Of a stretch of DNA of 64,000 nucleotides, positions 36,360-47,217 are shown piece by piece. The notes under the pieces were generated by a model that saw only the letters and a list, made by a program, of their open reading frames with translations, did not search any database and was not told where the DNA came from. The first letter of the stretch is position 1. Every line of letters begins with the position of its first letter. This stretch comes from Lepiota brunneoincarnata. Lineage: Eukaryota; Basidiomycota; Agaricomycetes; Agaricales; Agaricaceae. The translations under genes and the position numbers were made by a program. Location of the stretch: assembly GCA_023014365.1 (NCBI GenBank), contig JAEBUN010000021.1, positions 62,001 through 126,000 on the forward strand, in the 5' to 3' direction.

Positions 36360-38584
36360 TCATATATGGGGGAGGAATGATGTCCATTCAACCGCTGCAA
36401 AGACGTCTGGATGAGGGTCACGCAGGACGGAGAATGCAAGGACAAAGAGTATGAGGCGGGCGAAAATATAGAATAGGATACCAACGGAGGCAAGAATGGT
36501 GGAAATGTCAACCAGACGTTTCGAAAACCAGGTATGCTTGGACTTTTTGAGGATGAGGGCGAGATCGCGGAGGTAAACCATGAAAGGTACGGCTGTGATT
36601 AGGAGGGCCGAGGAACGCCATAGCCAGCGCTCGGTGGTGGATGGGAATGAGAATGACCATGGAAAGAGGTGAATCGCGCCAAACGAGACGGCGATGATTA
36701 GGGTAGGAAGATACTCTTTTCCTCGAGTGTTCTCGGCGTGGAACGTTGGCACCCGTAGTGAATCAGGGGGAAGCTGGGAACTGTACCGCATTTTTCCTAT
36801 TGGACGGAGGGTGGCTTGAGCAAGTCGATACGGAACAATAACACATCCATTTTTCTTTACATCCTCAAGCTTTTGAGTGATCCACCTTTTTTTTTCCTCA
36901 GGCATTTGCGGTGGTGACGGTAGTAGTGCCGTGTTGTCATCCAACTTGCTACCATCACCGCCAGTACCAGCCTCCACTTGACCATCATCAGCAGGTTCTA
37001 CTGGACTCTTGTCGACAGCTTGTTTCAGTTGAACACGAACGGCCACCAGGACATCCTTTGGCTTCTTCCACCAGAGCACATACGTGATGATGTTGAGGGT
37101 AGCAAAGCCGAGTGTGACAATTTCGAGCTCAGTTACTGGAAGACTGGACGCCCAACGGGTGATGCATTGAAGGATGAACCAGGACATCTGTAGGACAACG
37201 AAGAGCTTGGTCAGGGGATCGCCTTTTGCCCTGTCGTTGATTTCATGCTCTGAGATTCTCGGCATTTCAACAAAGCTTGTTTCCCGTTTACGCCGAATCC
37301 ACTCCTTGTCCCACTCCTGGTCCAGATCGTCTTCCGTCTTATGCTGCCATCTCTGTTTCTGCTTTTCCATCCACTCTTGTCTCTGACGACTCAACTCTTG
37401 TATCCCTTCTCGTAGTTGGTTTATATCCACCCACACCTCACGTGATCCCTCACGCTCCTGACACTGCGACTCATACTGCCCCCACTCCTGCGGTAGCTGC
37501 CGCTCCAGCTCCTGTGCCAGTTGCTCCCACTCCCGCCCCCGTTCACGCTGCCGCTCCCGCCACTCCTCCTCCTGCCACCACCACGCCCGCTCCCACTCCT
37601 GCCGCTCCTGCTGCTTCCACACCAACCCCCGCTCCCACTCCCGCCGCTCCAGCTGCTTCCGTTCCAACTCCCGCTTCCACTCCCGCTGCCCCCGCTCCTG
37701 CTCCCACTCCTGCTCCTTCAGCTGCAGGTCCCGCGCCAGTTGATCTAACTGTGCCAGCTGTTTCAACCGTTCCAACTGCTCTGAGCACTCCAGCTGGTCC
37801 CATGGCATTTGATCCCACAACTGCAACAGCATCTGCCTCCTATCCTCCTTCCAGCCCTTTCCCCCCCGCCACACCATCTTTAATGCCTGTGTCCTCTTTA
37901 GGTCCTCAAATGTCAGCACGCGCTTTGGCTTGCTGCCGTCGTAAAGCAAAAATCCACCCGCCTGCACAAAGAAGCCGTGTGTGAGCGTCCAGTCCTGGGA
38001 TGCTTGTTGTGGGTCTTGACCCCACCACTCCTCCCCCGCTCTGCGAACCTCCATCCAACAGTCCTTGAATGTCTGCCTCATTATGGGGACGGGCCGCCAC
38101 CATGGTACTGCCAGGGACATGTGAGTGTTACCCTCTTTTTTAAAATCATTGGACACTGACCTTGTCTCTCTTCCTCGCGTACTCTGTTCACCACCCTCAT
38201 AATCTGTCCAGCAGCAATCCTCTGCCGTAGTGCCCACACTGTTACAAACTCGGGAGCAATCATAGCAAATATCATGGTCATTGCCTTTCGCTTCAACCTC
38301 GTCGATGCAGGATCCCCTGGCCCTGGCAAATTCGGATGAACGGCAACCCATGTACATGCAAATATGGTTGCAATGCAACTCCACACTATTCCCTGCATAG
38401 TCCGACTGCGTGTTACACCAAGGCATTCTGGGAGTGCACGTCCGAACAAGACAAGTGGCACTCGATTACCGCTGGTATCAGTGACGGTCACGGGAGCACT
38501 CGAAGACAAGTTGAGGGCGGTGAGAATGAGGAGGACAACGAGCATTGGAATAATGGGTGGGTGGATAGGTTCTCCACTGAGCAC
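36360..38584 (-). CDS. Multi-spanning membrane protein with long Trp/Glu/Arg/Gln-rich coiled coil
   Basis: Belongs to a large, functionally unknown family of Agaricomycete membrane proteins. Exon 1 38584-38161 and exon 2 38107-36360 give 723 codons plus stop. The N-terminal part has a hydrophobic leader (IIPMLVVLLILTALNLSSS) and two membrane segments (MQGIVWSCIATIFACTWVAV, with HPNLPGP; then MTMIFAMIAPEFVTVWALRQ). After the intron comes the family block DWTLTHGFFVQAGGFLLYDG. A segment of about 160 residues follows, packed with Glu, Arg, Gln and Trp in heptad-like order (ERREWERGLVWKQQERQEWE). The conserved core is EINDRAKGDPLTKLFVVLQM, then ITRWASSLPVTELEIVTLGF-ATLNIITYVLWW. The C-terminus has three or four more membrane helices. 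A start 13 codons downstream is possible. Its 5' part was copied to 48.2 and 55.0 kb. Confidence 0.82.
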
Positions 38585-39212
38585 ATTCTGTTATCTGGAA
38601 AGACATGTGCGCTAATCACCATTCCATACACGCCTCTTTCACGTTCACCCCATGTATTCCGTGCTTTCTTAGCATGGACATCGTCTATCTCGCATGGCGT
38701 TCTCGTCCACTCATAATTAATCATTAAACAATACTGTTGTGGTTCCTGGCCACTCACCGCTCAAGCATTCCGGACCACTCTTCACATTATAAGCATAACA
38801 CCAACGATATCCGTCCATCCTTATTAGCTACCCGGTCGAGCTACGGGACCGGCAGTTTCTCTGATAGCCTGATCGTCTTTGTCTCCCCAGACCCTCGGCA
38901 ATGCGAGTTTTCTTCGTCCACCTCTCTCGCCGTCGTCATACTACAATCCTTGCGAGGCGTCGCTCCGAGCCTCGTTACGAACTTCAGTCTCATTCAGTTC
39001 TTAAGAGGAATACTTGATCTTACATCCTGCCCTACTGCACTCTGCGTTTAGGTGGAGCTTCAGCTGAGTAGCTGATCGAGCCCACAAAAGAGGATTGGAG
39101 CATATCTCATTTCACAAAAGCGAGCCTGGACAAATACAAGTGATACAGGTATTCTTTTATGAATCTCAATGCAGAAACCCATGGGCAAGTATCACTGACC
39201 ACCAGCGCTCAA
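38585..39212. other. Intergenic region
   Basis: Upstream region of the membrane-protein gene and 3' flank of the LysM gene. No further gene or repeat recognised. Confidence 0.5.
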
Positions 39213-39871
39213 TCAGTATTTACGTCCCTTGTAGGGAATCTCGTGCGGAGAGACGCATAGAACCTAAAAGCGGCGCAATTATTGTGTCAACAATCCACGT
39301 CCAAGAAGTTAGTTTGCTTACCTCGCCAGCGCGAATGGAAGTGCAGTCTGGATCAACATTCGGGTTATTCGCGTCCAGGACGTCGATATTGATATCATAG
39401 TCCCCAGAGATAGTTCCACAGGTCTCGTGTTTTCCAACTGTATGGACTTTGGTGCAATCTTGGCCGGCGATAGCAAGACAAATCTTCTGCAAACGTTAGC
39501 GTTAGTAAATAAACCAGTGATCCGAAAAAATTTCCGAGTACCTTTCCAACTGGCGGGTTGCGGCAATTATCAGGGAGTCCAGTGACGAAGCTCAACTGTT
39601 AGCTTTGGGTGTGTCAGAATTGGTAGTAACATAACATGGGAAAGGGGGGGCGGGGGTTTGGCATACCTGGAAACTCGCTGGGACCTGGCAATTGAATCGC
39701 ATGTGTCGCCATATCGGACCTTGTAAGACCTGGCACAATGGGCGTAATACTGGGCGGCGGTGACACCAAGTGCTACCGATAACATGATTAGTCTGATGCT
39801 TTTTGTCGAATTCAAAGGAAATGAATACCCAATGTCGACACGAATGCAATCAAGTACAGCTTGGAGAACAT
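39213..39871 (-). CDS. Secreted LysM-domain protein
   Basis: Chitin-oligomer-binding type protein of about 190 residues, likely exported. ATG at 39871, leader KLYLIAFVSTL split by an intron, then ALGVTAAQYYAHC. First LysM: SYKVRYGDTCDSIARSQRVS, then LSFVTGLPDNCRNPPVGKKI-CLA. Second LysM-like unit: CTKVHTVGKHETCGTISGDY, then ANNPNVDPDCTSIRAGEVLCV, with C-terminus PHEIPYKGRKY and TGA at 39213. Introns with GT-AG fit at the leader, after VGK and before VLCV. The intron near 39675-39600 is a problem: the obvious GTATGC donor leaves a phase that does not match the acceptor before TTGAGC. Either another donor is used or there is a small frameshift. LysM proteins of this size are often apoplastic effectors hiding chitin, which is inference here. 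Confidence 0.78.
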
Positions 39872-40519
39872 TTTACTCAGAGACTGGTGAAGAATGACAC
39901 GAGGATAATTGGGAGGATGGGGTGACCGCTTTATATAAAGCCAGAGCGATTACCATAATATCGAGCGCCTATTGAGTACGTCTGGGGCAGCTGGAATGTT
40001 TCTAGCGTGTGGCGTTTTCGGAATCTCAGCTTTCAAATTACATTTACGCTCTATGATGCTATTACCCCGGGCTAAGGCGGGGTAAATAGTTTCAGTTGTT
40101 GTGGATTTGCCCACGCGGTTCAGAACTCTGTTAAATAAGCTCACGAGTTGCGACTGCGGGGATCTATCTATCATCCAACACTTTGAAGAAGGTGTCTTGG
40201 AACGTAAGACACTACTAGTTGTGATTTCGGATTGCGAACGAGACAACCCTCGGCGGGCTAACTAGTGGATAATATATCACCCAGCTAACTCATGCCTCAC
40301 AACTCGGATGTTCTAGCTCATAGCTCTCATAAGTGTTCATTTTGTGGCCATAAGCTCTTCCGCAGCAGCGTTACTCGCCTCAGACGACGATGCGTATGAA
40401 ATAACCACAATAAACAAACAGGGCGTTTCTTGAAAACGTGAATCGTAAGAGCGGGACAACAGAAGGCAAACGTAGGAGGATGTGACGGAATTGACAGCCC
40501 GTACCACCATGCCCATCCA

Positions 40520-42260
40520 AAGCATGTTCAGTGCAACAGGTATCGCCGATCGAGTAATGAGCGCTTTATCGAGGACGTTCGTCCTCCCCTTCCATATTTC
40601 GTCGCCATCATCAATCCAGAAGTCGTACCGAAAACACTCGAGCGCTTCACGCATGATCTGAGCAGATGTCCTGAGGGAGAAATGAAAGAGGCTATTCTAG
40701 ATCGGTTCTTGCTACCAGTGCATGAATTACTGTTGCCTTACAGTGGCAAGCCTTCGAAAAGCTAGAACGTTATGGTGGCGGTGAAAAAGCAGGAGTTGGA
40801 CTTTGTTCGGCCATTCCTAAAAAGATGAATGTCTCGAATACTTTAACGACGTTGCTATGGGGTGCTTGGGCAAGTTTCCTTGCTCTTTTTTGTATTGTCC
40901 CGGCTGATCGAAAATGCCTACAGCAGCTGCTAAAACCAATTGAAAACGACATAGTGCGTTCCCATGCACAAGGATATTTGTGTCAGATACGGCCTTTCTA
41001 CGTCACCAGTGGACTGAATACGAGAGAAGCTTTATGGCCCCTCCTCGCAGTATGTTTTGGACCCGGCGCCCTACTCCCTAATCTGCAGGAAGTCGAGTTG
41101 TACTTCTGGGAGGAATCAATTCCTCTGGTTACCCACCTGATCCCCCTGCTGTCTCCTGCGATAAAGACCCTTGCAATATTTCAGGATATATCTAGTGCCT
41201 CCTCAGCCCAGACGCAACTCCAGCTCCTCAAGCTCAAGCTTCGTGGGTGTCAGTTGAGGAAGATTGCCTATGTTGGATGTTCCTTACCCGTCGTCCTCCC
41301 TAACCTTATGCCTTTCAGGGATTTGCGTATTTGGCCCATGAGTAACAACCCTCTACATCAGGAGAGCTCTGTTCCATTTTCTCAACTTCTGCAACAGTTC
41401 GCTTCTCTGAACGGCCTCCGTATGAATCTCAGGACGCTTCCGAGCCATCGAGCGATGTCATCACCCCTACCTAGTTCATAACTCCTCTCTCGAATACCTA
41501 TACCTCTCGGGGGATGCGGACGGTCTACAGGACTTCCTTTTACACTAGCTCATGTCGCCCCGTCTCCGCACTCTGAAATAGGAGCTTCCCAGGCTTCTGG
41601 TCTATCACGGACACTCTGATGCGAACGAACTGTGTCAAGCTTCCCTTGCATTCGCGCTTTCACCCTAAAATCAATAGTGACCTTCACGGGTAGCTCCCCA
41701 TTGACCTCCTTTCCAACCCTATCGAGGCAACTTACAACACTTTGGTTGAAATTCGTACTCCACCAATTACAATCTCTTTGTGATGTTGAAGATTTGAAGA
41801 TATTACTTGACCTTCGCAAGTTATCCATCAGCAACAGCTATACCGACAGTGACGGACGAGACCTACACTCATGCTTTGGTGGCCCTTGTCACCTGACCTC
41901 ATTTGCGCACTCTCCGCCTTCGCTTGGACTTCAGTGATTTATGACCCCACTCACCGGTGTCGGATCGCCATCGAGGAGCAGGCTAGCGATATTCAGCATG
42001 AATGAGTCTGGGGACTCTCCTACGACGCTGGAGGATGGTACGGCGATCATCCAAAACCTTTTCACTCTATTCCCGGATCTGGACGTTCTCTGTTGGTTGC
42101 CTGGGGAGTTGATGCCCTACAGAAAATTATCTCAACTTTCAATAGCAGAGCTACTAGACGCTACTTTGATGCGATTTGGATTCTCGTTAAACCTTATTAT
42201 TATACGATATGCGTCTCAGCTTCATGGGAGTGCTACTGTATCTTCTATTAAAGGATGAAA
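40520..42260 (+). pseudogene. Decayed F-box / leucine-rich-like gene
   Basis: A 218-codon frame (40825-41481) has leucine-rich spacing, with LLPNLQEVELYFWEESIP, LIPLLSPAIKTLAIF and FSQLLQQFASLNGLRMNL, like the C-terminal part of Agaricomycete F-box proteins. Related reading continues to about 42260 in other frames (EYLYLSGDADGLQDFL, SPRLRTL) but is cut by at least four stops and shifts. No F-box is visible upstream, where 40560-40740 reads RFIEDVRPPLPYFVAIINPE in another frame. I consider it a pseudogene of a different F-box subfamily from that at 5-10 kb. Confidence 0.5.
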
Positions 42261-43329
42261 CTAATGAACTTAATCGGTGTCTGTAGAAGCCAAATAACCA
42301 AAGTGCGATAAACGAACCCCGAACCACTGGCTGTGCAGGTGGCCAATCAAAAGCCGAAAAACTTCAATGATCGTGAGCCTGAAGGTGGTCGTGTACAGGG
42401 GCAAGTGCTCCCTCACGCCGTTTATGACCCGATATGTAATAACGTACAACTTGAAGAGTCTCCTCTTGACGTTTTGTAGCTGGCCGAAGGTCGGACATCA
42501 TGGTGACCGCCAGTCGATTCTTGTCACTGATAAACGCCTTCGATGCCAAGGGAAACTCGTTGCGGACCACGCGCCATCTCAGACCAGAAGAGCATTCACA
42601 CCAGAAGGCTGAGATTTTCAGTATTGTTTTCAAAGCTTCGGTGTCCGGAAACTCTTAGACATCGTGTCACTGGGACACAATACTGAAAGCGTCAACTTTC
42701 CAGCATCTGACTCGCTACAGCATCCCTTTTCGAAAGAAGTTCTATTTAGTGCTGGACATTCAATCGGGGGTTGACAGCGCTAATCAAGGGGTATGATGTA
42801 TGTCAATCCGATCGTCACAGTTGGTCAGGGAACATATCCACACTATTCACACAGACTGTACCAGGAAATTCTGAATGATTGTCTGGTTGATTTCCCCCCA
42901 CCATGAGCCTCAACTTGGTTACTGCAGGGAAGGCTGGTTCAGGCCGAAAGGACTTGTCCATCAGTTTGGCTCTAATGCAAGGAGAAGGCATGCACTGGTA
43001 CGGACCCAATTTCTGTGGCACTTAGGCCCGCCTGCAAGGTCCCGGATACACCCCGGCATTGTTAGCTGGTCCGGCAGTCTGCGGCTCGACTGGCACCCAT
43101 GCCTTGGGTTGTATTGACCTGGCTGGACCTCAAGGATTTCGCTGCATTGGCCTCTGTCCTCCATTTTTTATATTGTTTCCAAAGCGAATACTCTCGGACA
43201 CAGTACCCCCGGATAACAACATGTACCAAAAATGCCAACCTTCCAGCGCCCGACTACGGCATATCAGTGAATCTGTTTTCGAGGTCCGCTACTAGACTTT
43301 CGACTGGGGGGCTTGGATATCAAGTATAG
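42261..43329. other. No intact gene; diverged internal repeats
   Basis: Two segments (42620-42810 and 43160-43350) resemble each other: TATTGTTTTCAAAGC / TATTGTTTCCAAAGC, GGACACAATAC / GGACACAGTAC, CAACTTTCCAGC / CAACCTTCCAGC, and CGCTAATCAAGG / ATCAAGTATAG. The minus strand near 42520 holds the DKNRLAVTMMSDL scrap that has a match at 29250. No gene called. Confidence 0.45.
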
Positions 43330-44376
43330 TGTATGCTAATTGGATCCTTGTAGTACCAAGGAAGGCTGGTTCAGGTTGAAAGAACTCATCGATTAGTATG
43401 TATGCACAGTGCCACAATAATACAAGGAGGAGAAGTTATTGATACGGATCCAAGTGGTCTGGAACTTGGGGGCCTTGACCCAATGGACAATGCATAGGTA
43501 TTTGAAGCCTTACTATATCTCGCTTGGTAGTTAGCAGAGATGGGAGTCACCACTAGAATGGAATCGCTAGACGCGTGGAGGTCGAAAGAGCCATCGCATG
43601 ACAGGCGTATGTATTACAACCATGTAATTGGTCCCCCCGTCTACCCACAAAAAGAGGAGCCTGGCTCCCTAACTGACATTTTCAAGGGGATTGATGGGTC
43701 AAACCACGCCCTTCCTCACTGTCTAGAGTCACATTTGGATATGAAAATTTCATACCAGCAAGGTTTGAACCTTGCTTTTCAAACCCATATTATCCTAGCA
43801 ACCTCTTGTGAGCTTAGGTTCCAGAAGCCCCCTGTAGCATCTCCAGCCATGCTATGACTTCCTATCACTCCACCTACAGCGCCCGAATAACAAACTAAGG
43901 AAATGGAGGTGTCAAGATTCGTTCGGGTCTGCTCCAAGGGTTAATGTTCGTGAACGCCACTAACCTACATAAGTCGGATCATCTAATAAGCTCTGGCTCA
44001 TTGATGCGGGACGGACTTAGGGTTGCCTCGGTCTTTATCCCCAAGGGATGCTTGACTACGTTAGGATCAATTCTGTTTCGGAGATGTCAAGACTCCAAGT
44101 AACAATTGATATCCCTAAATGCTTCAACGTAAGTATAATCATCTAATAAGACATGGCTTATGCTGGGCGGATTGGAGGTTGCTGCGGTTTTCAAGATGTT
44201 TCACCGCCTCGTTAAGACCTATTCTGCCTCACCCCAAGTTATAAAGGAAGATTCTGGTCTAAAGACCTCCAGACTACAACCGTCAGATTTACGTTCAACT
44301 CTTTTCCGTATGCAACCTTTCGTCTTTGGATTGACTCTTCTTTACTGACCCTGGTGGCACACAGACGCAGGTTACA
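43330..44376. repeat. SSCP2 upstream block, duplicated at 56.65-57.69 kb
   Basis: About 1 kb nearly colinear with 56650-57689. Shared words include AATTGGATCC, GATACGGATCCAAG, ACTATATCTCGCTTGGTAG and AGAGGAGCCTGGCTCCC. Inside it the SSCP promoter is itself doubled: 43900-44080 and 44085-44370 are direct repeats, each with a copy of the element around ATCATCTAATAAG (43965-43990 and 44127-44150). TATAAAG at 44240 lies 137 bp before the SSCP2 start. The 105-codon frame at 43540 is not open in the other copy. Confidence 0.75.
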
Positions 44377-44592
44377 ATGAAGTTCAATCTCGTCCCTAAC
44401 GCGCTCACCGTTCTCGTGGTCGCTATAATCTATGGCGCAGCTAGCACCTACGCCTTATCCTGCGGTGAACTAGCTGGCCCTCGGGGGGTTCGTTGTATCA
44501 GCAGCCCTGGGGTCCCCTGCCCTCCAGGCTTTCGCCAAGCTTTTATCGAAGACCTTTCTCCGTGCTCGGGTGACCAGCGCTGTTGCCTCTAA
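44377..44592 (+). CDS. Small secreted cysteine-rich protein SSCP2
   Basis: 71 residues, no intron. Signal peptide (FNLVPNALTVLVVAIIYGAA), then STYA-LSCGELAGPRGVRC, SPGVPCPPGFR, EDLSPCSGDQRCC-L: six cysteines in the same pattern as SSCP1, 3 and 4. Close to SSCP4 (57690), with which it shares more than 1 kb of upstream sequence. The leader is as conserved as the mature part. Unknown family; secretion is well supported, role is not. Confidence 0.75.
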   Translation: MKFNLVPNALTVLVVAIIYGAASTYALSCGELAGPRGVRCISSPGVPCPPGFRQAFIEDLSPCSGDQRCCL

Positions 44593-45814
44593 CTGATCCG
44601 GTAGGAGGGTGTAATAAAATACGGATCTTGGCTGGAATATTATCGTTTGTACATCGAAATCAAATGCATGTGCAGTGATTGATACGTGCCAAGAATTATT
44701 GGGAGAAAACTCAAGTTAGCTGTTTGAAACACAATGATCCAGGCCCTATCGCGCAGGGTAGTTGCCTACTCACTTAGGCTTGAGCATAGGATGTGCAAAT
44801 CAGCACAAAATGTCGAATGTCCATTGCCAACTTCCAAAGAATAACTTTCGCATTCTCCTCCCCTTTACCCTCGTCCAAGTGAGTATGTGTAAGGACTCGG
44901 CCCAGAAAGTCCGGAGGTAGGACCTGAGCACTAACAATTGTTACGGGAGGGGGCCTCAATATTTGAACAAGAACGTTTTAAAGTACTCGAGGGGATCCGA
45001 TTCTCCTCTGTTTTTGTTTGTTTGCTCGCTTGCCCCGACGCATAATATTGTTATGCAGTACGGGCCCAGAACTTGTTCGCGCGCGATTCAATATGGTAGT
45101 AGAGGTCGACAGGACAGAGGGTGATGAAAAATGGCTCAGTGAGTGTCGCCCTTTACCCCCTCATACTCAACAGCTTAGGGGTCGATGTGCCTCTGATCTC
45201 AACGCCGCAGATGTCCGTCAATCAGCGTTCATCAGAGGAGCATCGCGCAGCAATCATGACCACGCTCATGCAGAACGTCCTTCTATGCAAAGATTGAGGA
45301 GACTTTTGGGTGTGCGCTTCTGTTTTATGACCCCCACCGCCGCCTCGTACCTGCCACCAGTGCTCAAAACATGTGAGATGTTGACGCATTCTGTTGGGCG
45401 TTGCAGCTCTGGGTGAAGCCCTCGTGCATCATGGTTGTGTTGGGTCACCAAGCTCTGGGAAACGCACGTTCAGGGATCCTCAAGCAAGACAGGGCATGGT
45501 TCGATTCCCCCGCATATGGATCTGCATGTCAAGGACGGTGATGATGCGCAGGACGTTATCTCGACCAATACCCTATCACCCTCTCAATGCTCTCCATTAG
45601 ACCCTTCCGGGGGATGATCCACGGGTGGGAGCTTACTTGGGCGTCGCGCCTATGTATCTTTGCGGAGATGATGGCTCTATAGCTGAGATTCGCTGGGCAA
45701 TGAGGGGCACAAAACAAGCGCGTGCGGGGAGAGGTTGTGTTATCGCGAGGGGGTGATATTATGCATTGTGCAATATCAAGGGTATGTGTGCGATACCTAT
45801 CATCGCTAAGCCAT
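44593..45814. other. No recognisable gene
   Basis: 44593-44990 is the SSCP2 3' flank and matches 57910-58230 (GATTGATACGTGCC, AACGCTTTAAAGTA-type words). 45018-45416 holds a 132-codon frame with no recognisable motif, no introns that extend it, and no copy elsewhere in the window. Confidence 0.45.
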
Positions 45815-46191
45815 TGCAGGCAAAGTCTGAAGAAAATGGAGATATCAAGATTCGTTACTCAAAGTACGCTCCGAAACTAATCGGCAATTGATGGTCGTGA
45901 ACGCCCCAATGTAAGTGTAATCATCTAACTTGTCATGACTCACCGATGCGGGATGGATTGGAGGCTGCTGCGCTTTCATCACAGAAAGATGTTTCACCCC
46001 CTTGTTGGGATCGATTCCGCTCAAGTTGGAAGGGGCTGCTCTTAGGTATGATGTATAAAAGAAGATTATGGCCTGAAGTTCGACAGTACCGCGGTCAGGT
46101 TCACCTCGAATTCTTTCCTGTATGCAACTTTTTGTCTTCTTGATCAAGTATTCCTTACTGATCCCTGGCGGTTCAACGATGCTGGGTTACA
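45815..46191. promoter_or_regulatory. SSCP3 upstream region
   Basis: Related to the SSCP2 and SSCP4 promoters but with one repeat unit only: GGAGATATCAAGATTCG, the element GTAAGTGTAATCATCTAA at 45909-45930, GATTGGAGGCTGCTG, and TATAAAA at 46054, 138 bp before the ATG. Confidence 0.65.
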
Positions 46192-46404
46192 ATGAAGCTC
46201 AATCTCATCTCCAATACGCTCACCATTCTCGTGGTTGCTATGACCTACGGTGCGACTGGCGGCCACGCCTTATCTTGTGGCGATCAAGCTAGCCCTCGGG
46301 GGTTTCGCTGTGTCGATTCGGGCCAAAGTTGTCCTTTCCCCTTTCGCCCGGTTTGGATCGATGATGTCTACCCTTGCTTGGATGGTCAGCGCTGCTGTCT
46401 CTAA
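46192..46404 (+). CDS. Small secreted cysteine-rich protein SSCP3
   Basis: 70 residues, one exon. Signal peptide (LNLISNTLTILVVAMTYGAT), then GGHA-LSCGDQASPRGFRC, SGQSCPFPFRP, DDVYPCLDGQRCC-L. The six-cysteine pattern is kept, while the mature part is the most divergent of the four. Directly downstream, from 46560, begins the block that follows the PTPA 3' end elsewhere, so the SSCP3 copy is fused to the RSP2 block. Confidence 0.73.
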   Translation: MKLNLISNTLTILVVAMTYGATGGHALSCGDQASPRGFRCVDSGQSCPFPFRPVWIDDVYPCLDGQRCCL

Positions 46405-46753
46405 TTGACCCAGTCGGCGGGTGCAATCACCCGCCTGGCTCACATATTACCATTTGACATTTGTACTTTAAATGTGGTGTACTGTGATCGATATGTCCTG
46501 GGGACTGTTGGGAAGAAATCGAAGTTGATTGTTCGCAGAAACAGGGCTGGGTCCATATCATTCCGATACAACCAAATTTGCAATCCAGGGTACAAAAAAC
46601 TTTACAACAGACAAGCGACACAGGAGAACAGGTAAGTAAGCTGGTACACATTCATAATGCGTTCTGAAAGACAAAATTATTTCATGATTCACAATAGCCA
46701 TTTCCAACGATATCATCGGCGTAAAGGGCGCGAATGACTAGCCCCCTTTGACT
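46405..46753. other. SSCP3 3' flank joined to PTPA-distal block
   Basis: From about 46560 the sequence matches the flank between PTPA and RSP at 34480-34630 and 53185-53360 (TACAACAAACAAGCGACAC-type words, ATGCGTTCTGAAAGACAAAA, AAAGGGCGCGAATGACTAG). No PTPA coding sequence precedes it here, which marks a recombination joint near 46550. Confidence 0.6.
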
Positions 46754-47217
46754 TTAGTTTCGTTTCGGCCCGTTGCTGTTGGAGCACCTCATCAGCACCT
46801 TGTTCAATACGAGACAGAGAAAACTTACCCAGGGCGTCCTGGCTTTCGGTTGCCTCCCCTTGACCTCGACCTTGACCTTGACCTCGACCTCGACCTGCCG
46901 CCCCTGGACCTGGATCTGGACCTAGACCTGTCGCCCCTCGAGCGAGACCTGGACCTGGACCGAGAACCCCTTGAGCGGGAGCGGCCCCTTCCGCGGCCCC
47001 TTCCACGGCCCCTTCCACGGCCCCTTCCACGGCCTCCTCCACGGCCTCTGCCTCCTGGGCCGCGACGTTCGATGGCGTATGCCTCGGCGGCGCGCTCCTC
47101 AATCCCTCGGGCCGCAACTGCCGTGTCCGCGGTGCCTACCGGAGCCGGGGCAGCGACAACGGTGATGGCGAGAAGAGAGGTGACAACAAGGAACGCAAGA
47201 GAAGAGAGGATCTGCAT
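46754..47217 (-). CDS. Secreted Arg/Ser-Gly/Arg repeat protein RSP2
   Basis: Paralogue of RSP1: leader MQILSSLAFLVVTSLLAITV, pro-region with GIEERAAEAYAIERR, then GRG repeats (longer than in RSP1) and RS repeats with ASP-containing SRSRGDRSRS breaks, ending GGNRKPGRPG. The donor after CCT-GG is GTAAGT. The acceptor used in RSP1 (GCAAG) has become GCAAC. The next usable acceptor, CAACAG, would give a very short tail (NGPKRN) with a TAA at 46754. The C-terminal GRRP part is thus lost in this copy. TTTTATA at 47311-47317 is 94 bp upstream of the ATG, as in the other copies. Confidence 0.68.

Noticed and set aside
43757..43776. Nine-base inverted repeat AGCAAGGTT / AACCTTGCT
   Set aside because: The copy at 57 kb has lost part of the pairing (AGCAAGGTTCAAATCTTGCT), so the hairpin is not conserved.
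43540..43857. 105-codon open frame as a gene
   Set aside because: The duplicated copy at 56840 is interrupted by a stop after about 46 codons, so the frame is not conserved.
45018..45416. 132-codon open frame as a gene
   Set aside because: No motif, no introns extending it, no relatives in the window, and unremarkable composition.
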